Notes under the pieces: model-generated
Told to the model about the DNA's origin: nothing
Seen by the model: only the letters and a program-made list of their open reading frames with translations
Databases searched by the model: none
Made by a program: the position numbers and the translations under genes
In this document: positions 1-11,994 of the stretch, one piece after another
Layout of the letters: each line of letters starts with the position of its first letter
How positions within the stretch are numbered: the first letter of the stretch is position 1
NCBI GenBank assembly: GCA_033182465.1
Contig: CP137325.1
Location: 1,612,001 to 1,676,000, forward strand
DNA length: 64,000 nt
Reading direction: 5' to 3'
Source of the DNA: Sanghuangporus weigelae
Taxonomy: Eukaryota > Basidiomycota > Agaricomycetes > Hymenochaetales > Hymenochaetaceae

Positions 1-795
1 CAACGAGATAATGTTCGTCAACAATGGCGAGGAGCCAGGAGGGTTGCTTGGAGTCTATTTCAACAACTATGGCTATGTCTGGAACGAGCTTACCTTCTCG
101 CCGTTCATTTTCATATTTCCCCCTCTCCGTGGTTGCTAGCATGATACTATGATCTCAGACTGTTCGCATCGAACTGGATAACCGACACTTTTCTCGTATG
201 TGTGACCGACTCTGAATATTTCACTATGGTACTTATTCTCCATTTCTCTCCAGATTTACCGCTTGTTTATGTTCTGGAGCAGTAGTTGGAAAGTTCCTAT
301 TGGGCGCTGACCATCACTATTGTATACGTGACGGCTTTGATCGTTGGACGGATCATATTCCTAAAACACGGAATCAATCAGCTTCTCTTCTGCTCTTCTC
401 CCCGTCAGGCAGTGGGCCACTCCAGAACATGCTTCTTCTTCTTCAAGTTCAGGAAAATTAGTAATAACGAGAGACCTTGTGATTCGTCCGATGCTGAGCA
501 GCCAAGACCTAACCATTCTGTCCTTCAGACCTCATTGTGGACAAGGAATCGAGACCTCATCCTCTCTGCGACATCCATGCTGCTGGAAAGCGCGGCTCTT
601 TCTACTATCACCTCAGTGATTGTCGAGGGGACATATGCCACAGGCAATGCTCTCATGGATTTGTTTATGCCAGTTTGGGGTCAAATAGGAGTATGTTTGT
701 TTCATTGCTGCGTGCTGTTGACGGGACTCTGAGCTTATTTATAGGCGATCTTGGCCCTGCTAATAATCGTACGTGTCGCTCGTGGGACTGCTTAG
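1..795 (+). pseudogene. Seven-helix membrane protein relic, 5' end cut by the window
   Basis: This belongs to a multi-pass membrane protein family of unknown function that is common in mushrooms. Its exons align one by one with the paralogue just downstream. The first visible exon ends near position 94; the next reads LFASNWITDTFL, then IYRLFMFWSSSW, then a block starting SSYWALTITIVY, and the last exon ends with LLIIVRVARGTA before a TAG at 793-795. Relative to the neighbour, roughly 150 bp covering a helix and loop is missing at about 284-292. The join puts the upstream frame into a TGA, so the two halves are no longer in one frame. I therefore call it a pseudogene. The start lies outside the window. 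The family assignment rests on recalled family pattern and the paralogue; the deletion is visible directly. Confidence 0.6.
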
Positions 796-1531
796 TGTGA
801 CAATGTCGTTGAGGTCTCGAGTATAAGATTCTCATGATGACTGGCCTATCCACACATCTAGATATTGTCGCGAAGAGCATTTTATTTTATTTTAATTCTT
901 ATTTTTTTTTTATAAAAGACCTTGAGTTCGTAATGAAGTCAAATGGAAAAGGGACACCTTGGTGTACATTGTGATTGCATCCTTCAGGTATGGGAAGATC
1001 TGGTCAACTTATTTGTTGTCGAAGTCGTCTATATCTATCCAAGTAGGTGCAGGACTTGCAGTTTTCTGCGATCATCAGTACACTCACAATCAATCTCAGA
1101 GTCAGGAGCTGGGACCAGCAAAGTGTTCGAATGATCGGTACAGCCTCCTGAGCAATCTTTCCTCTGTATCTTTCCTGTTCGTAATGCCGTCTGTTCCGCA
1201 GCCCAACCATATTCGTCGCTCAATCACTACGCGAATCAGCGTGGAGCCAGCACTTCTCCGTTCTGCACTGGTTTCAAAACGGGTCACACACCGATTCTTT
1301 GAACCTATCCAAATCGATGCGCCAAAGCCAACCTCGGATTCACCCGCAGCACAAACCTACGTTATGCTCCAGATATTGTTAGCCTCAAAGAGTCTATAAA
1401 AACTGATCTAACTGACCTTCATGATTATTCTTGTGAGGTCTACACCAAGACTCGGTAAGTCTATCCCCAGCATCAGACAAATAGTTCTCTAAGTGATAGG
1501 TCTTGACATACTCAAGAATAAGACAATCATC
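796..1531. other. Spacer between the two membrane-protein relics
   Basis: I see no supported gene. An open stretch at 959-1399 on the plus strand has no recognisable domain and no convincing splice partners. It could be a further decayed piece of the same family, but I cannot show it. Confidence 0.4.
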
Positions 1532-2746
1532 ATGCTTGTAACGCTAGCCGAGAATGTCGATGATATTCCTCGCACGCACTTCCTTCTGGATGGAACCATT
1601 CTGGAAGGAGTGGTATATGGTACATTTTGCTCATGGTTGGTCGATACTCAGTGCTCTAAATTCCCCCACCAAAGGCATGCATGTCACGCTCTTCCTGGAG
1701 TGTCTGTACCTTCTCGCCCGTTCTACGGAAGGGAAGATAAAATGGCACCTTGTCATCTTCACATTGGCCAATTTTATCCTTGGCCCATTGGGTTTCTATT
1801 TTGATAACTACGTAGATTTTTGGAACGTGCTTGCGTATTCGGCGTGAGTGTTCGTTAATCGGCTTGAAAAGTGTGCTAATCGTTATCCCAGAGCCTTCGC
1901 GTCGAATTGGATTACCAATGCCTTGCTGGTATGAGAATGTAACTCCCTGATTCTAAATCGCAACAATATGCGAATTTCCTGCTCAGATTTACCGCCTTTT
2001 TATATTCTGGAGTAGTAGCTGGAAGGTTATGTTCTTTCCTTGCTCAGCTCTCGCTGGTTCCATTGGTGAGTCGAAGCAAGGAACATTCATCATATGCTTA
2101 TCCACAACTCCGATTGTAGTACTGGCTATTCTTCTTCTTGCTAAAATTGCCCATCCGACAAACACTTTCTGGGACGATCTCGCCGTGAAGCTGGGAAGCT
2201 CGTATTGGGCATTATCAGTTTCCGTCAATATTTACGTCACAATCCTAATCATTGGTCGACTATAGTACCTGCAGAGCGCCATAAACCAAGGGCTTTCATC
2301 ATACCCGGCACAACCTCGTTTTAAAGTGACGTCCATGTTCCTCTTTAGAAACACTCGAGACAAACACACGCATGATGATCCATCCCAAATCGAATCGGGA
2401 TTTGATTTATCGTCCATGTCTGCCGCTCGAAGTTCGTTCGGAAAGAGGAACAGCAGGGGGTTCTCATCCGCAATGTCCATGCTTTTGGAGAGCGCTGCTT
2501 TGTTGACAACCATTTCGGCCAGTTCTGAAGGGATGTATGTATCAAGAAATGCACGTATGAATCTCTTTCTCCCCATCCTAGGCCAAGTAGGAGTAAGTTC
2601 TATTTGCCCTACCAATGTAGCATCTCATTGCTGATTCGGTGAACCTGTAGGCAGTCGCTTCTCTGCTCATCATAGTCCGCGTTGCGCAAGGCACTGCGAG
2701 GACCCGTGATGGGGCCGTGGAGCTATCTTCTATACGCTTCTCATGA
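1532..2746 (+). pseudogene. Seven-helix membrane protein, tandem paralogue with lesions
   Basis: Reading from ATG 1532, the exons give LLDGTILEGVVYG, then ALNSPTKGMHVTLFLECLYLLA, a helix ending FWNVLAYSA, AFASNWITNALL, IYRLFIFWSSSWK, LAILLLAKIAHP, SSYWALSVSVNIYVTILIIGRL and finally AVASLLIIVRVAQGTA, stopping at TGA 2744-2746. Hydrophobic segments fit about seven helices. Two defects are visible. An in-frame TAG at 2263-2265 follows IIGRL in the fifth or sixth helix region, where the upstream relic reads through. The step from the first to the second exon near 1620-1655 does not close in frame with any good splice pair. Everything downstream of the TAG is otherwise open and conserved, so the loss may be recent. 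Function unknown; the family is often described as receptor-like without proof. Confidence 0.6.
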
Positions 2747-3549
2747 CTGCAAAAAGACCTGGTTCCATTTATGTCCCGCAGTTTTAGAGTTTTCGTTCGC
2801 CGGATCGGATTGCAGAATGTACACATAGATCTTTAGAATTGAATGCAGATCAAGAAGTCTTGGTAGCTTGAGCCCAATGAAGTAGATATTGCATGAAGTA
2901 ATTTCATCATCCAGTTCTACAAACGGTTGCACAAAGGCTCGTCTGAGGAAACGGGGTTGCTCGGAACCGGCTCAGCCCGTTCACTTCGGCTTCAACAATT
3001 GGGGCAATCGTAGATCCATCTTCGAATGGACAGAAATTGACTAGAGCAGAGCATACCAATTCCAGCTCCAGTTCATTAGCGCCGTTGGGAAAGAATTCTA
3101 GAACAGGGGCGTTCATGACCGCGTAGTACTAAATCGATGTCAACAAGCAGCCTCTGGTGACGCATGGGTTATGGACGGCTGCAAATTCCACTGGATAGAC
3201 CAATTCAGACAAGACAAGAATGCCGTGCCCTCTAGATTGATAAGGGGAAAGCTTTCGCAAGAAATGTCTGCCGAACGAGTGTAGATGCATGTCCAATGAG
3301 CAGCACTCGTGTGATCTTGTTATCTGGGCTGAAATAGTACCAGATATAGTACCAGATCCACCAAGGCAGCATAATGAATGAAACCAGAATCGAGAGACCA
3401 GACACAGTTGTTCTCGATCTGAAATAGAGAAGACGTGGTTCATTCCATCCAGTTGCAGATCAATGCATGATTAGATGCCGTCCTTCTAGAGAACACCTGG
3501 CGGGTATGATTCTATACCGGTCATTATTGATTAGCCAATCAAATTGATG
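2747..3549 (-). other. Decayed coding-like stretch downstream of the F-box fragment
   Basis: The minus strand holds short open pieces at 2741-2932, 2907-3116 and 3129-3443 that lie where the rest of the adjacent F-box gene would be. They shift frame repeatedly and show no motif I recognise. They may be the degenerate C-terminal half of that gene; this is inference from position only. Confidence 0.3.
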
Positions 3550-3931
3550 CTAGGGTGCTTTCGTACGAACATAACTTAACGCATGCGACGATCCTCTCGT
3601 CGCTAGATGCTTAGTCTTGAGGGCACTCACGACAATACCACGAATGTCGGAGCATGACAGAGTCTCAGGGTCATTAGTAATAGTACTGTGCAGTGGTAGA
3701 CTAGGTGCACCATCTTGTTCAAGTTCTTTCAACTTGGAGAGCCAAAGGTGACGAGTGGCGATGACGTGGCGCACATATTTGCAGGTCTGCATGAAGTTCA
3801 GGTTCACCTAAATATAACAAAATGTATTGTATTTCGAGACTCACCAGTTCTGTGCGTAATAAATCATCTACGCGTAGTTCATGAAGGCATTTCAAAAGGA
3901 TATCTATAGGAAGATCCAAGAACTTTGTCAT
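3550..3931 (-). pseudogene. F-box protein, N-terminal fragment
   Basis: Starting at ATG 3931, exon 1 (3931-3845, 29 codons) encodes an F-box with the pattern LDLPIDILLKCLHELRVDDLL. A 37-nt GT-AG intron (3844-3808) follows, and exon 2 reads TCKYVRHVIATRHLWLSKLKEL and then DIRGIVVSALKTKH. The same order, F-box then TCxYLRxAxxxRxIWLLEL then a segment with IRxLVVxAL, is seen in the plus-strand F-box copies at 12-27 kb, so this is a divergent member of the same family. F-box proteins normally link Skp1-cullin ubiquitin ligases to substrates. The reading frame stops at 3550 before any substrate-binding domain, and no clean continuation is found. Confidence 0.5.
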
Positions 3932-6900
3932 CGTGGAGGTGCTGCAGACATGGAAGTTCAGCAAGTCATTTGCGTACGGATTCGGTTACCAACTGGCTTT
4001 AGAGACTGGTTTCAGAGATGATTAAATGACATGATTCACAGCGTAAGTAGTCGAGCGCGCCATTTGTGGCGGTCGGCCCCAAGTGAGTTGAGCTGAAAGC
4101 ACTCTGGTCGTCTGGCTCGTGAGAAGATATCAAAATCGGAAAGTGGTTCTCACAACCATGGCCTATGGCGTTTCGTCTTCCGACTCAACTTTGCATCGCA
4201 ACATGAGGATCTGATCAGAAGAACGGCACACCCAGCGTGTCGTATTCAATGCGCAAAGATCCTATGCATGCAAGATGGGCATGGCGTGAACGAATATTCG
4301 CACGTACCAAGGATGCAGTCGAAGTTTCAGACAGTAGGTATCCCGTATTGAATTTGTGAAGTATAATGCCTCATTTATTATTATCCCAGAGAGAGAAGCG
4401 AGCTATGTTATTAGATGATCGCGACATGTAGTATGGGATGGCCATATTGCGTACGCTGTGGATTTGTATTCGCCGGCTTAGGCTTCAACTCCAGTGTTGA
4501 ACGACTTAAGGAGGCAAGGTTTTCCTCTGCGTGAGGGAATCGTCATCAAACATGGCGTTTGAACAATTCACTCCCTCATCTTCGACAAGCACTGCTCGCG
4601 ACGTACGTCCGTATGTTCTCCATACGCGTCATCGCTGACTGTGGTACGCCTCTGTATTACCAGTTGAAATCGCCTGCTGTAGACACATCCATTCATCTGT
4701 CTGATTCTTTTCACAGACCCAGGCAGGTTCAGTGCATCTCGGCTGTAATCTAGCGACAACATACTTACTTGACACGGAGATTAGAATGATCGGCTCGGAC
4801 GGTCTATACAGACGTCTGTGACATTATTTGTCCATGTTCTTCTGGTTTGCACAAATGCGGAATCTAGAGAACATCCTGCGTAGTACTCATGATCGTTGTC
4901 ACGATGTGAAAGGAAGCAGCTATCACTTACATCTTCTGCTGCGGCTTCTTTGTCAAGAACGTCATGATAGCGTTTTGGAAAAGAGCTTGGGGCTTCTCTG
5001 ATTCATTTTGTAGAAAAGCCTCTTGCGTCTTTCTGCTCGTCCATATCCGTCACCGTATAGGCTGTGTATGCACCCGGAGCATTGCCTAACTTCGGAATTT
5101 AGATTCTAGCCCGTCGAAGATTCGACAGGGTTAAGATAAGCAGCGGAAGAGGTTAGCCGCTGAACTGACGGGAGGAATTTTCGAATTACTTGTGCAGCAC
5201 GTCGTGTAGCTGCACCCTCATTCCTTCTGGGTCTCGAGCAAGCACAGCCGATAGCCGACCACACATCATCACCCTTCTTCTACACGTCTCGTGCCTTCTC
5301 GTTCCTTCCTCCCAAGAACAACTTCACCAATTCAATATTTGCCGTTCCCGCGGTGCCTTTCTACTAATACCGGTAAGGACTAGACCGTTACAGTCACCGC
5401 GAAGCAGAGGTTTTCGCATGTCTTCGCATGCACGCACGGGGATTACATGCCCCCTGCCTGACGTCTTCCGGCTTCTCTACCATTCAGACTTATAATGTAG
5501 TGGGAAATAGAAGGTGTGCACTTGCACGGGAGAAGTAAGGAGGTCGAGGGAAGAGGGGACGGGAAATATAGAGGGAGGCGTGCACAGGTACATGTTGCGA
5601 TCCAGACGCTTCCTTTTGTTATTTTATGTATAGCGCGGATTCAGGTATTGTATAAGCTTTTACTCATTTGGGTGATTCATATTTGTTTATTGTTTATTTT
5701 GTGGGTCCGTTGTTGTGAGGACAAAGTGTTGTAATCGGAGACAATGAAGACAATGTGTCTGTGTAATTGACGGGTGTAAATCGGCGTTGATCGATCGTCT
5801 CGAAGAGCGTTGTAATGGCAATGTTGTTATGAATAGACTACAAGCGCGATGGGTGGGCACCGGTAGGGTGAGGAGAAGGCACCTATCGTTATGTAACGGC
5901 TGAAAATTGATTAATCTTATCGTTATTCTCCATTATTAAGGAAGGTGACCTGGCCTCCCTGACGATGTACATCAGAGTGAATTGGCAATGGGGCCCATGG
6001 GATTGTACAAGTGATGCTATGAAAATCCCGCGATTATCGTATGGTTGTCTGCGTATCCTCAAAAAAATCGAGATGAAGATCGACCGTCAAATGACACTGC
6101 ACTGAGCTACTTATTTACGAACAAGGAATGGATCCACGGCTGCTAATTAGTAGCCGCGCGGGTTTCCAGTTGGGATATTTCGGTGGACGATACCCGGAGT
6201 CGTCGCGAGATCTAGAGGTTTATATTTCTGTCTCCCCTGTTTTATTATCGTGGGTTCCATCCAACTTTGCTTAGTGAGGCGGTGAACGAGCATTGGACGG
6301 TGGAAACGTCAGCGGATAGAAAAGCTGACCCTTCTGACCTTGCTTGTGACCATCAACACAAAGTCCAGTCGTCATCCTACGCAATTGTACGCAGTTATCC
6401 GGAGCTAAATGAAGGAAAGAAGTTCAAGCTTGCTACGAGATCAGCGGTTCTCCCTAATCTGCGCCACTGCGAGGAAATGAGACGCGGTCCTTATGACCTG
6501 TGATAGGTGTTTAAAGGAGAGCTGAGATTCCCGGTCGAGAGAAGTGAAAGTGAAAATTTTTTGAATGATAACTTCGAAAGGGTCACCTCGCGGCCTCGTG
6601 GCCATTTTATTTGGTACGTATAAGTATCGTAATTGAACAAATTGCATTGTATGCAGCAGGGCTAATGCATGCAACTACTCGTGTTGCGTCGGTTCGGCTA
6701 TTAATTGAAACGCCTAAACCTACTTACCCCTATCTGTTCCTTCGTTATTGGCACCTAATCCATCCCCACCGTAACCCCCAAGCTTTGTTTAGAAGTTCGA
6801 TCGTGGCAGGAGTGTCGCTTCCGAGGTGTTATAGTTATCCCAGCCCCTGCAGGAACAGGAACACCAGAGCCTCATCGCTCTGTCCACAAAGTGCTTTGAG

Positions 6901-8382
6901 ATCTGGTACAGATCATGTGGTGAGCAGAGTTTGAGTCATCTTCAAGATAGGCGCGTTGGAGATTGAAGCCTCAGGCAGGCTGGATAGGCTCGCGGAATTA
7001 GTATGTGATGGATGTGTTATTACTTATATGGAGCGGCGCGTGGCCTAAGGGCATCCAAGTGGAATAAGTTTGAACTTCTGCGGAGCGAGAGCCGCTTACC
7101 TACTTCTTTTGGTCCGGGTTTACCGCAAAAAGAAACTTGCCTCGGATGAGATCCAGTGAATTGAATAGGAGGAGATCTAGAGCCTCTCCAGATTACTCGA
7201 TATGTAAGGAGTGGATCTGGATTTATTTATTGTTGTGATCTGAATGGATGCTACTTGGTTTGGGTTCTGTCGAAGTCTAGACTGAAGACGGGAGGAACGG
7301 AACGGATCAGTGATGTACTGGATTTGCCAGCCTGTCGACATGCTGCGCAAGAGATGCACTTTACATGTCATATTAGAGAAGAGCATACGAACATGGTGAG
7401 AGTACAAATCCGAGGAGGCGAGCAATGTCTCGTCCTGTACTGTGTGTGCGCCGCACAGCCCGTTGATGATCAGTGTTTCACGTTCGTTCCATGCCTTCGA
7501 GAACTGGAGCGTCCCAGCGCATTGGAGATTTAAATTTAAAGGTCACGGTACCGATTTGGTGTGCCGACATTTATAGAAGTGGGCCAACGCTTCAACCGGG
7601 AAGGTTTGCTTCTGCAGTGCAGGCCAGATTTGTTCAATGACCTCGTGTGGAACCAACGCGATGACTTTTAAGTTTCGATCCGCCTTGCATCCGTGATGAT
7701 CACATATGTTCTGGTGAAATGTGAGATAACAGAAGCAAATTACGCACGTACTTAGTGCGGGAGGTGACTGTTGCCAAAGATTTGATCCTCAGGCTGTGCG
7801 AAGCTTGACAGATCACGACGAGGCCGCTTGTCATTGTCAATACGCCGCCGGTTTGGATGTGCTGATTGTTGGCAAAGAACAATGAGGTCGCTTGTAAGTT
7901 GAAGAATTCGAAGCTGTCTGGATTGTTGTTGGCGTGCTATTATTTTCCCGGCACGCGATGGCCCTAAGGTTGAATAGACCAGGCCTGCTTTGCGTCCCTT
8001 GATGGACCACGGACCTGCCTTGCAAACTTATTTATTCTTTGCGTTCGGTGTAATTTCCTGTATTTTTCAATGATATTCTCTAGGAAGAGCGGAATTTCTC
8101 GATGGGCGGAAAATGTGTCGCGACGCGGGCTAACGGAGCGCACAAGAGAAAGAGAATGGCGGCCCAAAGCGGTAAGGCTGTGATGTGACTGAGTGACTCG
8201 AAGAAGAATTTAAGTATTAGTCAGCAATAGCCCCCGTGATAGTGAGAAGCGGAGATTGAATATAAGAGGAAGTCGCCAACTGAGTCGTTTCCCTTCGTTT
8301 CTGTTTCCCATCATTCCCGCTCATCTCACTCGTCCCCGTCGTCCCGCGTCCTCGCAACGCTCTCCTTTCCTCTCCCGAAGAC
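3932..8382. other. Long region without a supported gene
   Basis: About 4.4 kb in which I find no exon chain with domain support. Short open frames at 5190-5495, 6267-6503, 6611-6934 and 7255-7533 look like chance frames: low-complexity or arginine-rich composition, no homologous pattern, no splice partners. The part next to 8383 presumably includes the promoter of the following gene. A non-coding transcript cannot be excluded. Confidence 0.4.
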
Positions 8383-9689
8383 ATGCTACTCGTCCAGCAA
8401 CCACAGCATATGCCCTCAGCTGCCCTCATGCCCTTGTCCAAACAGTTCAACACTTTGCCCAGTCATAGGCGTAATCCTTCCGCACCAGCCGCAGTCATTC
8501 AAGGCCAGGTCCACCCAACCAACAGACCTGGTCTTCTCTCCATCTCAAAGCCGCCACCGACTCGCCAGCCTCGCAACGCAACGCCCAGGCTGCACAAGCC
8601 GAGGCCACAGCTGCAGCAACAGCAGCAAGGACCGTCACCGGAGAGGCAGCGCGGGAGGAACAACTCAGCGAAAGATAAGTCGGCAAGGTGGGTGTTGATT
8701 CGATTAGATATACGCAAAGTTGTCTATTGTGCAGTGGATTGAGATGGCTTGTTTTGCTTTGATCTAGAACTATCTCAAAAACCCGTGCTGGACATGGTGG
8801 GCGTGGACGCCAAGCGTCCCCTTCACCCATTCCCCAACCCGAGCAGGTATCGACAGATGAGACCGTTGCCGTTTCCAATTCATCTAAACCCGTTTCTTCT
8901 ACACCCGCGTCGACGGTTTTGAGCGCCCCTTCGGGCAAGCTCGCCAAGCGTCGCAACCGTGCTTCTGTTCCATTTCCAACCTCAGCCTCGACACCGTCCG
9001 TAGCCCCTAAGGCCGCAAAGCAGTCTGCGCCAGTACCCCCGCCCCGTAGTAAGCCCGTGCTAGTCCCGGGTAAAAGTGCAAAGGCAAAGATGAGCAGTTT
9101 GCCAATTTCGCGATCGGACCCCGTACTGTCTCACTTTCCTTGTATTCCCGCGCGCCGCACAGTCGCGGATGCTTTCCCGATTTGTGATGATAATGACGAT
9201 GACGACGATGACCTTATCGACCGACCTTCGACACCGTCGCCGCCCGGTCGCAAGGGAGCCTCAGGCACATGGTCCCACAGCTCGTTGTACAACTCGGATT
9301 CTGAAGATGGTGGACCCAAGACGGCGCCAATCAGTATGAAAGAGGGAGTGGCGAAGCAGTACTTCCCCTCTCCCGTGCCGTCGCCGTCTCACCCGGCCCA
9401 CAAGCGTACTCCGAGTGTCCCTGCGGACAGCGTGTTTGACTTGTCGTTCAATTCTGATAACGAGTTGAATGTCACTGAGATGAGTGCACTCTTTGGAAGG
9501 GCCTCCTCTCATCGACTGCGCTATGATGGCTCTGTCCGTTCGACGAGCACGCCACTCAGGAAGCCTGATCCGGCCTTCAACAAGTTCGCGAGCCCGATGT
9601 TTCAGAACAGCCCGAGCCCTGAACAGCTCCCGCCGCCGACGTTCTCGCTGGCGAAGATGAAGAAGGCGCTCGTTTCTGAGGCAAACTGA
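8383..9689 (+). CDS. Disordered protein with C-terminal PNRC-like proline motif
   Basis: Two exons, 8383-8687 and 8768-9689, close in frame across an 80-nt GT-AG intron and give 408 residues. The protein is rich in Ser, Pro, Lys and Arg, with a short polyglutamine run, an acidic patch (DDNDDDDDD) and many SP or TP sites. No folded domain is evident. Near the C-terminus the segment FASPMFQNSPSPEQLPPPTF matches the pattern of the proline-rich motif in PNRC and related fungal proteins, [FY]A-x-x-F-x-x-SPxPxxLPxPxF. In animals PNRC motifs bind SH3-like or decapping partners; a role in mRNA decay here would be inference. The start was chosen as the first ATG whose frame runs through exon 1. Conservation of the C-terminus against the rest of the protein suggests that the motif is the functional part. 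Confidence 0.7.
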
Positions 9690-11990
9690 GAAGACCGTCC
9701 GACCAACAGGGTTCGTCCCGAATAACTCCGATTTGATGACGTTTTTTTGCTGACTAATCTGTTCAGGATTTCAAATTTGGCCGCTCGCTCCCTTTGCTTC
9801 ATTCCGCGTCGAGCGCGATACATTGTTCTTTTTTGAAGACTAACTTATCTCTTTTCGACGCTCAATTTTGCAACACTCTTTTCGCGCTGCTTTATTCGGA
9901 GCCCTCGTTTCCCTTATACTGGTATCTGATTTTTTCCCGGCATAATTGGTTTCTCGTTCAGGACACCCTCTCGAATCGCTCTGTGCACCACGCTTGCTTG
10001 GTCTGCTGAATTAGACAGCTGGCGTGTGCGCTCCTGCGCTTGATTTGTTTCTTGGCCATGGTTCGCATCATCATTAACAGCACTCACGACGACATGATTC
10101 CGATCCAACGCCTTGGATCTCCAACTCCGAAAGTGTCTATCTCAAGTGCTTGGCATTCTTCTTTTTCAAACGTCAGACCAAGAAATCGACTCGTTTTTCG
10201 CTCAATACATCAATGTATCATCTCGCATTTCGCATTGCTGTCATTCACATCGTCCCATTTTCTCCCTCAATCGCCCATTTCCTAGGGTTCGCACCGCATA
10301 CGCGGAATTACGACATAAAGTCAGGACTTCCGCCCCTCGCGCCTCGAATCGCTATACCTTGCTTTCATTCCATCTTCCTCGCATGGGGTAAAGGAGGACT
10401 TGCCCGATGGCTCTTGGACTCTATGCCTTTTTATCGCGCGTATTCCTTCCCTGGCTGTCAAGGCATTTCGATGACGGCTGTCATCGCTGGGGTTGACATG
10501 ACGCATTAGAGTTCCCCATTGTCTTTGCCTAAACCTGTTTCTCGTTTTTATCCACTTGCCGTTCACCGTTCACCGATGTTTTTACCGCATTCTTCTATTT
10601 TCTTCTCTATTTCGCGGTTTTGCTGTAGCATTCTGCGCAGACTGCGCAGATTGTGCGTTGTATATCATTGTCTGGCATTTTCTCTTCTGGTTCCTTATCA
10701 TTTCCTTATTACTTAAACCCCATAGTCGCTACCGATAAAACTTGCTCGCCTTAATATTTTCACAGGGCATTTTATCCTTCTTCCTTCTCTATGATTGCGC
10801 CGCCTCACAACTGTATTCTATTCTCCTATCATGTGTATCTCGTCTCGTTCATCGTTTTCTTTCAGGTGCGGACGACGAACATGCGGTAGCGTTTTACGTC
10901 CTTTTTATTTCCTTGAACTTGGACTCGGGGTTTCACTTTTCTTCAAACAAATTTGTTTTCATACTTAGACGCAATCTGTGCATTAGCATGCCTTTTCATT
11001 CATCTTCCCTTTCCCCTTCACTCCTCTCTTTTCCCGACACATTTACGTACTTCATTATTTCCGAAACCCCCCGCATATCTGTTTCCCATCGTACGATATT
11101 ACTCGGGGTTCTCTTCTGAAGATGGTGAAGAGGTGCTAATGTGCGTTTCTTGCTTCCAAGCCCTTACCTTTTGCTTATATTTTATTCATTTCCAGACTTT
11201 TTTTGCCTGGCCGCCCGGTCTGTTGCTCTAGTTCACGGATGCGGTAGCCATTACCCGATCAATGCGCTAGCGTTTTACCTCGCTTTTGCATAGTCACATC
11301 ACATCACCGCCGACTAACACGGCTCACTATTCATCACACTCGCTACCCCAAGACAATCCCTCGACTTCTCCTTGTTTCCGTTTCGAGTCTGGTTTTTCAT
11401 TCCTGCTCTCCTTGGGGTAGGGACAGAGGATCATCCTCGTGTATCCCGTTCCTTGTATCCGATCCGTATCCTGTAAACTTGCCTTCCTGTTCCCCGTGGC
11501 ATCTCTCAACACGATCCTTTTGGTCAACCGTTGTCCGATCGCCTCGCTTCCCCGGTCACCGTTTCCCGTCGTTCTGGTTTTCGTCCCGATTACTAGATTT
11601 CGTCATTTCTGACTTATCCTGGAGTTTGATGGAGGAAGGTTTTATCACTTGCTCAAAATACGAGAACGGGATTTTTTTTTGTAATAGCGAAGGCTATGGA
11701 TGGTGGTCCTGTTTTCGAAAGGATAAAGCTATTTTAATTATCGAAATAGTTGTGTATTGCTAGCATGGGAACTTGAATGGCGGTCGAAGATGTCGAACGA
11801 ATGAACAAACATACCATCAATTGTGACAAGAAAGTGTGACGTGAAAAATCGAAAGCCACCGTTCTCTCCGCTCTTCGTTTGCGCCTTCGCCTCGACTACA
11901 AGGACGAGGCCGATTCCTTTCCTAATAAATATGATTTCCAGTTTCAAGAGGCTCAGTTCGTCCCTGAGCGTCATCCCTGAGCGTCATCCC
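9690..11990. other. Pyrimidine-rich non-coding stretch
   Basis: Starting just after the PNRC-like gene, about 2 kb (especially 9780-11600) is strikingly rich in T and C on the plus strand. Open frames here are runs of Phe, Leu and Ser with no domain, as expected from composition. Such tracts are typical of fungal 5' leaders and promoters, yet no gene follows directly. It may be a long 3' region, a leader of an unrecognised transcript, or both. Confidence 0.45.
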
Positions 11991-11994
11991 TGAC

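Noticed and set aside
5130-5180. Stretch with TTAGCCGCTGAACT resembling the start of large-subunit rRNA
   Set aside because: Only about a dozen bases agree and the flanks do not match conserved rRNA.
10742-11119. Open frame of 125 codons in the pyrimidine-rich region
   Set aside because: Phe/Leu/Ser composition follows from T/C bias; no domain, no splice partners.
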